Source: Draconibacterium aestuarii (lineage in GTDB: Bacteria > Bacteroidota > Bacteroidia > Bacteroidales > Prolixibacteraceae). Taken from it: a DNA stretch of 64,000 bases. Every line of letters starts with the position of its first letter. The first letter of the stretch is position 1. Made by a program: the position numbers and the translations under genes. Positions 7,905-17,425 of the stretch are shown here, in pieces. The stretch lies in the NCBI GenBank assembly GCA_026671195.1, contig JAPOHD010000012.1, positions 124,001-188,000 on the forward strand, written 5' to 3'. Below the pieces are notes generated by a model. It was not told the DNA's origin, searched no databases, and saw only the letters and a list, made by a program, of their open reading frames with translations.

Positions 7905-9371
7905 ATGAAAAAGCTAAAAAGTATGTTAACTGTTATTATCCTGTTTTTTGCAACAGGTTTTATAGCAAATGCACAGAATGAAGAAGTAACCTTAATTACC
8001 AACGTCAATATTTTCGATGGTGTAAACGAAAAACTACTGGAAGGTTATGATGTTTTGGTGGTGAAAAACCTGATTAAAAAAATCGACAAAGACATCAAAA
8101 TTGCCAAAAATTATGAGATTGATGTAAAAACCGGTGGATACAAAGCCATGACCGGAGGATACCTTACTGATCTCTCGCCCTATGGAGAAAAAAATGCTGT
8201 AATGGTTTACGAACCCGAACAGAATGTGACAAAACAGGTATCAGTGAACGTTATCGATGGAGAAGGCCGCACTTTAATCCCTGGCTTAATCGATGCCCAC
8301 TGGCACATGGCTCTGGCGGAACTGCCAATGAGTTCAATAATGACAGGTGACGCATTTGAGGTGGGAATTCGAATGTCCAAGGCTGCTCCTCATACATTAC
8401 TGCGAGGATTTACTACTGTTAGAGACATGGGTGGCAATACATTTAGTCTCAAAAAACTAATCGATGCCGGAGTGGTTGAAGGACCGCGTATACTTCCTGC
8501 CGGACCAATGATAAGCCAAACAGGAGGGCACTTCGACTATCGTTTGCCTAATCAAGTACCTAATAGGTCCGGTCTAATAGATTATTGGGAACGAGTGGCG
8601 ATTAACGCAGTAGCTGATGGTACCACCGAAGTTCGGAAGCGGGCTCGCGAAGCATTTATGTTGGGTGCAACCCAGGTTAAAATTGCCGGCGGTGGTGGAG
8701 TTGCTTCCAGCTATGACCCAATCGATGTGCGCCAGTATTCGCTTGAAGAAATGAAAGCCGTTGTTGATGTTGCTAACAGTTACAATAGCTATGTAGGTGC
8801 GCACATCTTTACAGATGATGCAGTTCAAACCGCAGTAAAAGCAGGAATTAAAAGTATTGAACATGGTATGCTCATTGGTCGGGAAACCATGCAGATGATG
8901 AAGGATAACGATGTTTGGTTGAGTATCCAACCTATATTAAACGATGAAGACGCAGAAACGTTTCCAAATCCGGAGTCGAACAAGAAGTTCGTAGAAGTAA
9001 CAAAAGGAACCGAAACAGTATATCGTTTAGCCAAAGAAATGGGTGTAAAAATGGCCTTTGGAACGGATCTTTTTATGAGTGCAGAGGCTACTGCCAAGCA
9101 GGGTAAGTTACTATCCAAGCTCGATCGTTGGTTTACTCCTTATGAGGCGTTGAAAATGGCAACATCAGAGAATGCCGAACTGATGGAGTTATCTGGTCCG
9201 CGACATCCGTACAAGGAAGGTCCTTTGGGTGAAATAACAGAAGGCGCTTATGCCGACTTAATTATTGTAGATGGCAATCCACTGGAAGATTTGAGTTTAG
9301 TGGCCGATCCGGAAAAGAACTTTGTGGTAATAATGAAGGATGGCAAGGTATATAAGAACACACTGAAATAA
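7905..9371 (+). CDS. Secreted amidohydrolase, tandem copy 3
   Basis: A 488-residue paralogue with a signal peptide ending IANAQ. Ligands are H132-W-H134, the KIAGGGG region, His in GAHIFTD, His in SIEHGML, and Asp in FGTDLF. The HxH is followed by MALAEL rather than TTYA, so the entrance to the active site differs from copies 1 and 4. The first ~110 bp, including the upstream AAATCAAAATGTT, are almost identical to those of copy 4, which marks a recent duplication or gene conversion at the 5' end. It is part of one operon, with a 23-bp gap before it. Confidence 0.88.
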   Translation: MKKLKSMLTVIILFFATGFIANAQNEEVTLITNVNIFDGVNEKLLEGYDVLVVKNLIKKIDKDIKIAKNYEIDVKTGGYKAMTGGYLTDLSPYGEKNAVMVYEPEQNVTKQVSVNVIDGEGRTLIPGLIDAHWHMALAELPMSSIMTGDAFEVGIRMSKAAPHTLLRGFTTVRDMGGNTFSLKKLIDAGVVEGPRILPAGPMISQTGGHFDYRLPNQVPNRSGLIDYWERVAINAVADGTTEVRKRAREAFMLGATQVKIAGGGGVASSYDPIDVRQYSLEEMKAVVDVANSYNSYVGAHIFTDDAVQTAVKAGIKSIEHGMLIGRETMQMMKDNDVWLSIQPILNDEDAETFPNPESNKKFVEVTKGTETVYRLAKEMGVKMAFGTDLFMSAEATAKQGKLLSKLDRWFTPYEALKMATSENAELMELSGPRHPYKEGPLGEITEGAYADLIIVDGNPLEDLSLVADPEKNFVVIMKDGKVYKNTLK

Positions 9372-9394
9372 TCAAACTTAAAAATCAAAATGTT

Positions 9395-10861
9395 ATGAAA
9401 AAATTAAGAAGTCTGTTAACTCTTGTTATCCTGTTTTTTGCAACAGGTTTTATAGCAAATGCTCAGAATGAACAAGTTACCTTAATCAAAAACGTCAACA
9501 TCTTTGATGGTGTAAATGAACAACTACTGGAAGGTTATGATGTTTTGGTGGTAAAAAACCTGATCAAGAAAATCGAAAAGGATATTAAGATAGCAAAATC
9601 TTACGAAATTGATGTAAAAACAGGAGGCTTAAAGGAAAGACCAGGAGGATACCTCAATGATTTTTCTACCTCAGGAGATCAGGTTGTTATGGTATACGAG
9701 CCCGAAAAAAATGAAAAGAAAGAAGTTAATGTTAACGTTATCGATGGTGCAGGTCGTACATTAATGCCAGGGCTTATCGATGCGCATTGGCATACAACTT
9801 ATGCTTACACTCCTGCACCGGTTCTATTTCTAAATCAAGGCGATATGCCAGAAGTGGCCATTCGTAGCATCACAGGGGCTGAAGAAACCTTATTGCGAGG
9901 ATTCACGACAGTTAGAGATCCGGGTGGAAATCCGTTTGCTATCAAAAAACTAATTGATTCAGGTGAATATCCGGGACACCGCATTCTTCCTTCGGGACCA
10001 TTTATGAGTCCAAATTCCGGTCATGCTGACTACAATGATAGACTGGATACGCCAAAAGATAAACGATTCCTCAACTATTGGGAAAGGAATATGATGGCAA
10101 TGACTTCGGATGGAGTTGCAGAAGTTCAGCTTCGAACACGCGACATTCTGAAGTATGGTGCTACGCAAATTAAAATTTGTACAGGTGGAGGTGTTGCTTC
10201 TTTATACGACCCTTTAGATGTGAGTGAATACTCGGCAAGTGAAGTGAAAGCGGCCGTTGAGGAAGCCACTAACTACAACACTTACGTGCATTCGCATGTA
10301 TATACCGACGAAGGAGTTCGGTCGTCCGTTGAAAACGGGGTGATGTGTATTGAGCATGGATTTTTCGCTTCGGAAGCCACCTTAAAGTTAATGAAAGAAA
10401 AGGGAGCTTGGATTAGTTTACAGCCTGTTGCCTTAGAAGACATGAAATGGGATGATCCAATCAGTCAGGCCAAGTTTGAGCAAATTATTGAAGGCATCGA
10501 TTACGTATTTCGTACAGCAAAAAAAGTAGGTGTCAATCTTGCTGTTGGTAAAGACCATCTTTTTAGTGCTGAGACTGCAGACCAACAAAGCGAATACGTA
10601 GTTCGTCTGGGAAAATGGTTTACGCCTTATGAAGCTTTGAAAATATATACTTCTGAAAATGCTCGCCTTTTGGAAATGAGTGGCCCCCGCCACCCTTACC
10701 AGGAAGGACCACTTGGGGTGGTAAAAGAAGGCGCGTATGCCGATTTGATTATGGTAGATGGAAATCCGCTTGAGAACCTTGAATTGGTGGGAGACCCGGC
10801 TAAGAATTTTGTAATGGTAATGAAGGACGGCAAGGTGTATAAGAATACTATATCAGAATAA
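9395..10861 (+). CDS. Secreted amidohydrolase, tandem copy 4
   Basis: A 488-residue paralogue with a signal peptide ending IANAQ. H131-W-H133, the IKICTGGG lysine region, His in HSHVYTD and His in CIEHGFF are kept. At the usual FGTD motif it reads VGKDHL: the metal-binding Asp is kept but the preceding Thr is replaced by Lys. It also has RDPGGN where the others have RDMGGN or RDVGG. The core is very like copy 1 (FLNYWERNM and ILKYGATQIKICTGGG), so the array order is A-B-B'-A'. It may have changed specificity or reduced activity. Confidence 0.87.
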   Translation: MKKLRSLLTLVILFFATGFIANAQNEQVTLIKNVNIFDGVNEQLLEGYDVLVVKNLIKKIEKDIKIAKSYEIDVKTGGLKERPGGYLNDFSTSGDQVVMVYEPEKNEKKEVNVNVIDGAGRTLMPGLIDAHWHTTYAYTPAPVLFLNQGDMPEVAIRSITGAEETLLRGFTTVRDPGGNPFAIKKLIDSGEYPGHRILPSGPFMSPNSGHADYNDRLDTPKDKRFLNYWERNMMAMTSDGVAEVQLRTRDILKYGATQIKICTGGGVASLYDPLDVSEYSASEVKAAVEEATNYNTYVHSHVYTDEGVRSSVENGVMCIEHGFFASEATLKLMKEKGAWISLQPVALEDMKWDDPISQAKFEQIIEGIDYVFRTAKKVGVNLAVGKDHLFSAETADQQSEYVVRLGKWFTPYEALKIYTSENARLLEMSGPRHPYQEGPLGVVKEGAYADLIMVDGNPLENLELVGDPAKNFVMVMKDGKVYKNTISE

Positions 10862-10903
10862 AATTTTGATTGATAGTTAATTACATCTGTTAATTATTAG
10901 AAT

Positions 10904-12313
10904 ATGATTATAAATAATAAACTAAGATTTTTATTAGTCTTAACAATCGCGATAATTTTGAATGCCTGCTCGCAGGTCGAAAATAATAAGACCGAAGATA
11001 TTTCAACCAATGATGAAATGGCTGCTAAATATGCAGGTGAAAAGTCATCACTTACTGTTGCGGAGCATAAAAAGCTGTTGGAAGAAGGGTATCCCATACA
11101 TCTTGTTCGGAGAGCTAAAGATTTATTCTCGTTCCGACACTTCTCGGTAGATGCATTGGATCATAAGGAAACAGCTGAGGATGATGCCTTGTACTATTTT
11201 AACTTTATGTGGGAATTTCTTCCGAGTGCGGTTGTGCCGGCATCTAAGAACACATTCGAATTGCCAAGAGTATTAAATCCGGAATTGGATAACCTTACAT
11301 ACTCGGATGTTGAAGGTAATTCATTCCCAAGCCTAAAAGAATTTATTGATTCTCCTGAATCCAAACTTCAGGGCATCATGATGATTCATAAAGGCAATGT
11401 TGTGTACGAAGAGTATCCCGGCATGCGCCCCAAGGACAAACATCTGTGGATGTCGGTAACAAAGGCACTTTCGGGGACATTGATGCTCGACCTGATTCAG
11501 AGTGGCAAAGTAGATTCTGAGGCACCCATTACTAAATATGTTCCAAGACTCAAGGGGAGTGCATGGGATAATGTTCCTGTTCGGTCTGTACTTACCATGA
11601 CTACAGGGCTTAATTTAGATGATATAGCCGGCAACATGTATAAATCAGGCACCATGGAACAGCGGTATTATAAGGCATCGTTCGGAGACTACTACAATGG
11701 AAAAAAAGAGGACTGGATTGAGGTTATCCGGGAAGCAGAAAAGATTGCGGAGCCTTATACCAAGTATCAGTATGCCAGCCTGAATACTCAGGTTTTAAGT
11801 ATTGCCATCGAAAACGTTACGGGTAAGAAATTTGTTGATTACCTCTACGAACGATTCCTTCAGTATGCGGGTACCGGAGAAATGGTGGCAAACTTGTTTC
11901 CCGATGGAAGTATTCATGCTGCTACCGCTATGAACTCCACATTGGAAGACATGGGCAGGTTTGGTCTTCTTTTCACTCCAACCTTCAAGAAAATTACAGG
12001 TAAGGAAGTAGCCTCTCCAAAGCTTGCGGAATATATGTTCGACATTATGGTGCCCTATGATATACTCTATGAAAGTGCCGTAGGTAAAACGGCCTATACA
12101 TACCTCGGAACCCAGGATTTTTACGGTGGTGGCGCACAGTTTGATTTCTTGTGGGAAGATGGTGCCTTTTGCAAATTAGGACATAATAACCAGGGCATCT
12201 ATATCGATCCGAAGCGTGAGTTTGTTGGAGTTTACTTTAGCGCATCGCTTGCGCCTAACCTTCCAATTGGGTTTATAAGAGCTGCAGCTTTAGCGTTGGA
12301 TAAAAATGAATAA
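10904..12313 (+). CDS. Serine hydrolase lipoprotein, beta-lactamase (class C) fold
   Basis: A 469-residue protein. The N-terminus LLVLTIAIILNAC is a lipoprotein signal (lipobox LNAC), so it is membrane-anchored. The catalytic motif SxxK is S184-V-T-K187 in WMSVTKALSG, followed by Y290 in QYASLN (second motif) and LGHNNQG near the C-terminus as the third-motif region. The family includes esterases, D-aminopeptidases and amide hydrolases. It is paralogous to the partial hydrolase at the window start. It sits 42 bp after amidohydrolase copy 4 and 20 bp before a barrel protein, so it is clearly in the operon. It may act on the same class of substrate as the amidohydrolases. Confidence 0.88.
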   Translation: MIINNKLRFLLVLTIAIILNACSQVENNKTEDISTNDEMAAKYAGEKSSLTVAEHKKLLEEGYPIHLVRRAKDLFSFRHFSVDALDHKETAEDDALYYFNFMWEFLPSAVVPASKNTFELPRVLNPELDNLTYSDVEGNSFPSLKEFIDSPESKLQGIMMIHKGNVVYEEYPGMRPKDKHLWMSVTKALSGTLMLDLIQSGKVDSEAPITKYVPRLKGSAWDNVPVRSVLTMTTGLNLDDIAGNMYKSGTMEQRYYKASFGDYYNGKKEDWIEVIREAEKIAEPYTKYQYASLNTQVLSIAIENVTGKKFVDYLYERFLQYAGTGEMVANLFPDGSIHAATAMNSTLEDMGRFGLLFTPTFKKITGKEVASPKLAEYMFDIMVPYDILYESAVGKTAYTYLGTQDFYGGGAQFDFLWEDGAFCKLGHNNQGIYIDPKREFVGVYFSASLAPNLPIGFIRAAALALDKNE

Positions 12314-12333
12314 TACTCTAAAAACACGAATCT

Positions 12334-13245
12334 ATGAAAAAACTTTACACGATATCACTGCTGCTGTGCATGCAACTTTGCATATTTAGCTTATCTACAA
12401 ATGCACAAGAAGATGAATCGGCTCCCAAAAGCGAAGCTGAAATCGCGAAAGAGTTATCGAACCCGAATACAACGCTTGGAACCATGGCTTTTCCCATTGA
12501 CTATATTCACTACAATGGTGATTTGCCTGGTGCTTCAAGCCAAAACGGATTTTTGCTCAATTTTCAACCCAGTTTACCTATTCCTTTATCCGAAGGGGTG
12601 AATTTATTTGTGCGACCTTTAATACCAATCTATTTAAGCCAACCGGTATTTGGTGATAATGGTTTCGAGAATAAAGGAGTTAACTTAGGAAATATTAGCG
12701 CCGATGTTGCGGTTGGAAAAACGTGGCCTTCAAAAACTATTACCATTGTTGGCGTATTTGGTGGGTTTCCTACGGCCACGAACAAACAATTGCGTTCGAA
12801 ATTTACAACAGTTGGCCCTGAGTTTATGGTGGCACAGATGTTTAACTGGGGGGTTTTGGGTGTAATGTTCAACCATGCCTGGAGCGTAAATAGTTATACT
12901 CCTGAAGATGACGTAGTCCTTGCAGCAACTCCAGATCAATACTGGATTTCAACTGCCAATAAGCAAACGGCGAGTGTAACAGCAGGACAATATTTTTATG
13001 TTGTCAATTTAAAAAATGCCTGGCAAATTACCGGGCAACCGACTTTTGCCTATAATCATAAAGCAGAAAAAGGAAGCCGCTTTACATTTCCTGTTGGAAC
13101 GGGTGTTAATAAAGTGACCCGGTTTGGGAAATTACCTGTAAAACTTAGTGTTCAGTACTGGTACTACCTGGCGAGACCAGATGCTTTTGGCCCGCAACAC
13201 CAGGTTCGTGTGCAAATTGCACCGGTTATTCCTTTGCCTTGGTAA
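12334..13245 (+). CDS. Outer-membrane barrel-like protein (neuromedin U/phenol MetA-type)
   Basis: A 303-residue protein with a signal peptide ending STNAQ and then alternating polar/hydrophobic strands. The stretch LSNPNTTLGTMAFPIDY followed by a loop and LPIPLSEGVNLFVRP is familiar from putative transporters or barrels annotated as neuromedin U or phenol-degradation MetA-like proteins. It ends in QVRVQIAPVIPLPW, an aromatic-terminated last strand typical of outer-membrane barrels. It is a likely channel or binding barrel for the small molecule processed by this operon. The function is inferred only from family and context. Confidence 0.65.
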   Translation: MKKLYTISLLLCMQLCIFSLSTNAQEDESAPKSEAEIAKELSNPNTTLGTMAFPIDYIHYNGDLPGASSQNGFLLNFQPSLPIPLSEGVNLFVRPLIPIYLSQPVFGDNGFENKGVNLGNISADVAVGKTWPSKTITIVGVFGGFPTATNKQLRSKFTTVGPEFMVAQMFNWGVLGVMFNHAWSVNSYTPEDDVVLAATPDQYWISTANKQTASVTAGQYFYVVNLKNAWQITGQPTFAYNHKAEKGSRFTFPVGTGVNKVTRFGKLPVKLSVQYWYYLARPDAFGPQHQVRVQIAPVIPLPW

Positions 13246-13296
13246 GAGTGATAAATCAACGCATTAAAATGATTCTAATAACATAAGATCTATAAA

Positions 13297-14529
13297 ATGA
13301 AATCTAATAAAAAACATTTATGTAAGTACTTTTTTCAAATCTTATTAGGAGTGCTTTTTATGTTGCAATCAGCTGTTGCACAGGATAATTACTCAAAATT
13401 GAGAGGTAGTCCGGAAGACAGTTTGTTAACCAAAAATTTTCCGGGAGCATGGAATTTGCCCGGAACAGATTTATATATGAAAATTGGTGGTTATTTTCGA
13501 TTAGATGCCCTTTATGATTTTAACGGTGCAGGAAGCAGAAACCAGTTGTTAATTGGTCAAATACCTGTTGATGGAACTGAAGCTGCTAATGCCGGGCCAT
13601 TCTTTAACATGCATGTGCGTGAAACCCGGTTTAATATAGACATAAGGCGTACCACTGAATTGGGCAGGCCTTTAAAGTTTTTTATTGAATTTGATTTCTT
13701 TGACGAATCGCTCAGTGCAGCCCAGCCACGTATGCGTCATGCCTTTGTAAAATATGGGAATGTACTTGTAGGGCAAACCTGGACAAATTTATCCGATTTG
13801 CGGGTATTCCCGTTTATTATGGACTTTTCTGCTGGCGATGCATTGTTTGGAGGTAGATCTGTACAGGTACGTTACGAGAAATATTTTAAAAAGCACTGGC
13901 AGTATAGTTTTGCATTAGAAATGCCCGGACTTAGTGGAATATATGCCCCTGATAACGATGCAGGTGCAAAGATGCCAACACTACCACTTTTTTCAATTAG
14001 GTTAAGCAATGAGCGTGACAATGGAATGCTTATGTTGGGAGCTCAGGCTGAACAATTACGATGGGATGGAAGAAAACAAGGTCCGGATGCCACAGCTTTA
14101 GGTTGGGGAGTGGTTTTCAATGGGCGACAATTTTTCACGAATCGGTTGTTTGCTACCTGGCATAGTTCTTATAATGTAGGTATGATTAGCCAAATTCTTG
14201 TTTTTGGTGGTACAGATCAGGGAGCAGTTTTATTACCTGACGGTGAACTATACTTGGAAGATGCAATTACACTCGCTATCGGAGGAGGATACCAATTGTC
14301 TAAATCCGTTTCCACCAATATTGCGTATGCCTACTTAAAAAGAGGAGATTTAACCTATCGTCCTGAAGATGCTTTAGAAAAAGGAGGCATGGGGCATTTT
14401 AACCTTATCTGGCAAATCGATCCCAAAGCTACAGCAGGTATTGAGTATGCCTGGGGGAAGGTACATACGCTTGAGAACTCCAAAGGAAATGCATCCAGAC
14501 TTCAGGTAATGGTAAAATATGCGTTTTAG
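13297..14529 (+). CDS. DcaP-like outer-membrane porin
   Basis: A 410-residue protein with a signal peptide ending SAVAQ. The sequence LPGTDLYMKIGGYFRLDALYDF is characteristic of DcaP-type trimeric porins, which in Acinetobacter were linked to dicarboxylic acid and small anionic solute uptake. It ends in a C-terminal strand ..RLQVMVKYAF with a terminal Phe, the outer-membrane assembly signal. It probably admits a small acidic substrate or product; its place between hydrolases and DUF3299 genes supports an uptake role. The specificity is not visible. Confidence 0.78.
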   Translation: MKSNKKHLCKYFFQILLGVLFMLQSAVAQDNYSKLRGSPEDSLLTKNFPGAWNLPGTDLYMKIGGYFRLDALYDFNGAGSRNQLLIGQIPVDGTEAANAGPFFNMHVRETRFNIDIRRTTELGRPLKFFIEFDFFDESLSAAQPRMRHAFVKYGNVLVGQTWTNLSDLRVFPFIMDFSAGDALFGGRSVQVRYEKYFKKHWQYSFALEMPGLSGIYAPDNDAGAKMPTLPLFSIRLSNERDNGMLMLGAQAEQLRWDGRKQGPDATALGWGVVFNGRQFFTNRLFATWHSSYNVGMISQILVFGGTDQGAVLLPDGELYLEDAITLAIGGGYQLSKSVSTNIAYAYLKRGDLTYRPEDALEKGGMGHFNLIWQIDPKATAGIEYAWGKVHTLENSKGNASRLQVMVKYAF

Positions 14530-14612
14530 CCATTTGAAAATGCATCGCTGGCTGGCAGGTTTGAAAGTTGTGGTACTGAGTATTATTTAATAATGAATAG
14601 GATAATTAAAAT

Positions 14613-15392
14613 ATGAACTTAAAACGGTTGAAACAACTGGCAGTTTTTATTTTTGCTTCAATCCCTGTACTGACAGGGAATAGCGTATCTGCACAACAAT
14701 TTAATTGCGATAATTACCTCACCATGCCTCATGGTACTGGTACTTTTGTTTTGTCAGCCGGCGAACGTAATTCAGCCATGTATGCCACTTTCAGTTTACT
14801 CCCCAGGTTTGAGCTGAATTTTTCAACTGCAATGTTTTGGGAAGACGAAAAAATTAGTTCACCTCAACATTTTAGCACCAATGTTTTCGCGAAGTATATG
14901 TTTTGGGTAAATAGCAGCAACACTGGGGGAGGTGCAGTTTTTCTGGGAATTGGTAAATCTCCTGGATATTATAATAAAACCGGCTATTCGGCATTTCACA
15001 AAAATTACTGGACCTCAGTTCCGGTGACCTTCCCTTTATTTCAAAATGCCATTTCGTGGGATATAATGCCTGGAGCTATGGTCGATTTTGACCACGGAAA
15101 TAACAATGAAACAGCTTGGGGTTTTACCTGGTCAACACGATTGGCCATCTATAAAATTGTTCCCGAAACAGCGATTGTTGTCGAGGCTTATGGAACCGAA
15201 GGCAAGGCCTACTCAAAACCGGAGTATAAAATTGGACTAAGATGGGAACCTAACGATTATATCATCCCGGCGATATCTTACGGAGCCTGCTTCGACGGTA
15301 GCCAAGCCGCTGGCTTTGAAATTGGAATAATAATATTTACACCTCAATTTCTTAAAAAGGATTTCATTAAAAATAACCACATAATTTATTGA
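14613..15392 (+). CDS. Exported beta-rich protein of unknown function
   Basis: A 259-residue protein with signal peptide FIFASIPVLTGNSVSAQQ. It has many Trp, Tyr and Phe residues in alternating patterns, as in small barrels or lipocalin-like envelope proteins. I recognise no family. The C-terminal ..LKKDFIKNNHIIY is not a classic last strand, so an outer-membrane barrel is plausible but unproven. It lies 83 bp after the DcaP-like porin and 61 bp before the DUF3299 gene, in the same direction. Confidence 0.6.
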   Translation: MNLKRLKQLAVFIFASIPVLTGNSVSAQQFNCDNYLTMPHGTGTFVLSAGERNSAMYATFSLLPRFELNFSTAMFWEDEKISSPQHFSTNVFAKYMFWVNSSNTGGGAVFLGIGKSPGYYNKTGYSAFHKNYWTSVPVTFPLFQNAISWDIMPGAMVDFDHGNNNETAWGFTWSTRLAIYKIVPETAIVVEAYGTEGKAYSKPEYKIGLRWEPNDYIIPAISYGACFDGSQAAGFEIGIIIFTPQFLKKDFIKNNHIIY

Positions 15393-15453
15393 GGTCCCTT
15401 ATTGAATTAAATCATGTGCGAGAAAGAAACAAATTTATGCAATTAAATAAACT

Positions 15454-16104
15454 ATGAGAATTGTTTTTACCATAATCGCATTGAGCTTGTATAGCCTGGT
15501 AAACGCTCAGGACTGTAAGGAGATTTTATGGGAAGATCTGGTGCGAAAAATTGAATTTGATGATCCTTTTACAAAATTGAGCAGAAGTCAATTGGTAAAA
15601 CTTGCACGCGTTGCCAGATTTCGTGATATGAAAGCGCTACCAAACATAGAAATTACTGATATGGAACAGGCTAAAAACGATAGTATTGAAAAACTATTAG
15701 AGGATGAAAATGTGGATATCGATGGGCTTTTAGCACGGCGACATGAGATTGAATTACTAAGGCAAAAAAAAGTAGAAATGGTTAATAACAGATTTAACCA
15801 ACAAAATGTAGCTATAAACGGCTACATATTGCCACTTAATTTGGTAGACGAGAAGGTGTCCGAGTTTTTGTTGGTTCCCTGGGTTGGAGCCTGCATACAT
15901 ACACCACCACCACCCAAAAATCAAATTATTTATCTTGAATTGGCTGAGCCGGTAAAACCCACTCAACCCTTTCAGGCAGTTACGGTAAAGGGCACTATAA
16001 CTACCAATACAAAGGTAAGTGATTTGTATTTGGTTGATGGACGAAGTCCAATAACATCAGGTTATGCTATGAAGAATGCCGACATAAAACTTTATATAAA
16101 TTAA
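15454..16104 (+). CDS. DUF3299 family exported protein, copy 1
   Basis: A 216-residue protein with a signal peptide ending LVNAQ. Residues ~120-165 contain the DUF3299 core: GYILPLN, then VPWVGACIHTPPPPKNQ with an invariant-looking Cys and His, then QIIYLE. The central region (residues ~55-110) is charged and helical. DUF3299 proteins occur next to FtsX-type ABC transporters in Gram-negatives; a molecular role is not settled. A close paralogue sits at 26718-27368 directly after such a transporter. This copy instead lies between barrel genes, so the module seems partly duplicated. Confidence 0.82.
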   Translation: MRIVFTIIALSLYSLVNAQDCKEILWEDLVRKIEFDDPFTKLSRSQLVKLARVARFRDMKALPNIEITDMEQAKNDSIEKLLEDENVDIDGLLARRHEIELLRQKKVEMVNNRFNQQNVAINGYILPLNLVDEKVSEFLLVPWVGACIHTPPPPKNQIIYLELAEPVKPTQPFQAVTVKGTITTNTKVSDLYLVDGRSPITSGYAMKNADIKLYIN

Positions 16105-16146
16105 TACTAGAAAAGAGGGACAGTAGGAATACTTTAAACTAAGCGT

Positions 16147-17400
16147 ATGAGAAAACAAAAGATTCTGGTTCTTTCCTTTGCTTTTCTTTTGTCCACAGTA
16201 CTGGTGTACGGACAGGAACAGAAGCAACGAGAAACCAACGATATTGCCGGTCCTTCTTCAGTAGGTAATCAAATGAAATCGGATATAATTTCCAGAAAAG
16301 CCAAAGTAGGATGGTATTTTCTCGATAGCCTCGATGCAGCAAAGGACCGTTTTTACGACAAAACCGGATTCAAGGCAAATCTGGATTATAACTCACAAAT
16401 TATGGGGGTTACAAAAGCCATCGGTAACAACATTGGAGCCAGTGGCGTATTGCGACTCTATGGGAAATGGGACTTTGTACGACGAGGTACTCCGTTTCAA
16501 GGGGGCTTAGTATTTAATCTGGAACACCGCCATAAATATACCGAAAATCCACTCAGAGAATATGGAATTCTTGATGTTGGTTACGCCGGATTGATACAAT
16601 CTGTATATAACGACGATAAATTCAGAGTTACAAACCTTTATTGGCGTCAAACCTTTGGCACTAATAAAGTAGTTGTTTATGCCGGGTTTGTGGATATGAC
16701 TGACTGGACCGACATACATGCCGCTGCGAGTCCCTGGTCGAGTTTTAATAACATGGTATTTGCCACAGGTTCCGTAACAATTGGAGGTGGTTATCCGGGT
16801 GGCTCTTTGGGGCTGATGGTAAGTGCATGGCTGACAAAGCAGGTATATGTGGTGGGCAGCTTTACCGACATAAATGGAAAAGCTACCGAGTTTTGGAAAG
16901 GTTTTGATACTTTTTTTAACAAGTTCGAAACTGTAAAAACTTTAGAGCTGGGCTATACCCCGGGTTTAGAATATGTATTCTTTAAGAATGCTCACCTTAC
17001 ATTTTGGCAGGTGGACAAACAAACAGGAACAGGAATACCGAGTGGGTGGGGTATAGCCGGATCTGTTAGTTGGGGAATCGGAGAGAAACACCTGCCATTT
17101 ATCAGAGGAGGATATGCAAACGAGGGAGGAGCATTTTATAAAGGCTCTGTAAGCGTAGGATATTCATACAATATTGCCGGCCCAAATACATTCGGTATTG
17201 GATTTAACTGGAACCGGCCAAATCCGGGCATATTTGGTGATGGTTTGAAAGATCAACATAGCTCAGAAATATTTTTCAAATGGCAGGTAACGCACCATTC
17301 TGAGCTTACGCCGAATATTCAGTTAATTGGAAACCCCGCTTTTAACTCAAAGGATAATTTCACTACCCTCTTTGGCTTAAGGGCAAGAGTGTTTATTTAG
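16147..17400 (+). CDS. OprB-like carbohydrate-selective porin family protein
   Basis: A 417-residue protein with a signal peptide ending VYGQ. It shows long amphipathic strands and motifs seen in the OprB/carbohydrate porin family, such as GNNIGASGVLRLYGKWDF, LVFNLEHRHKYT, VYAGFVDMTDW and LGYTPGLEYVF. OprB relatives pass small sugars or other neutral solutes across the outer membrane. It is 26 bp before the D-aminoacylase-like gene. Together with the DcaP-like porin, it gives this operon at least two solute channels. Confidence 0.75.
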   Translation: MRKQKILVLSFAFLLSTVLVYGQEQKQRETNDIAGPSSVGNQMKSDIISRKAKVGWYFLDSLDAAKDRFYDKTGFKANLDYNSQIMGVTKAIGNNIGASGVLRLYGKWDFVRRGTPFQGGLVFNLEHRHKYTENPLREYGILDVGYAGLIQSVYNDDKFRVTNLYWRQTFGTNKVVVYAGFVDMTDWTDIHAAASPWSSFNNMVFATGSVTIGGGYPGGSLGLMVSAWLTKQVYVVGSFTDINGKATEFWKGFDTFFNKFETVKTLELGYTPGLEYVFFKNAHLTFWQVDKQTGTGIPSGWGIAGSVSWGIGEKHLPFIRGGYANEGGAFYKGSVSVGYSYNIAGPNTFGIGFNWNRPNPGIFGDGLKDQHSSEIFFKWQVTHHSELTPNIQLIGNPAFNSKDNFTTLFGLRARVFI

Positions 17401-17425
17401 TTTTCAAAATTTTAAAACAATACTT

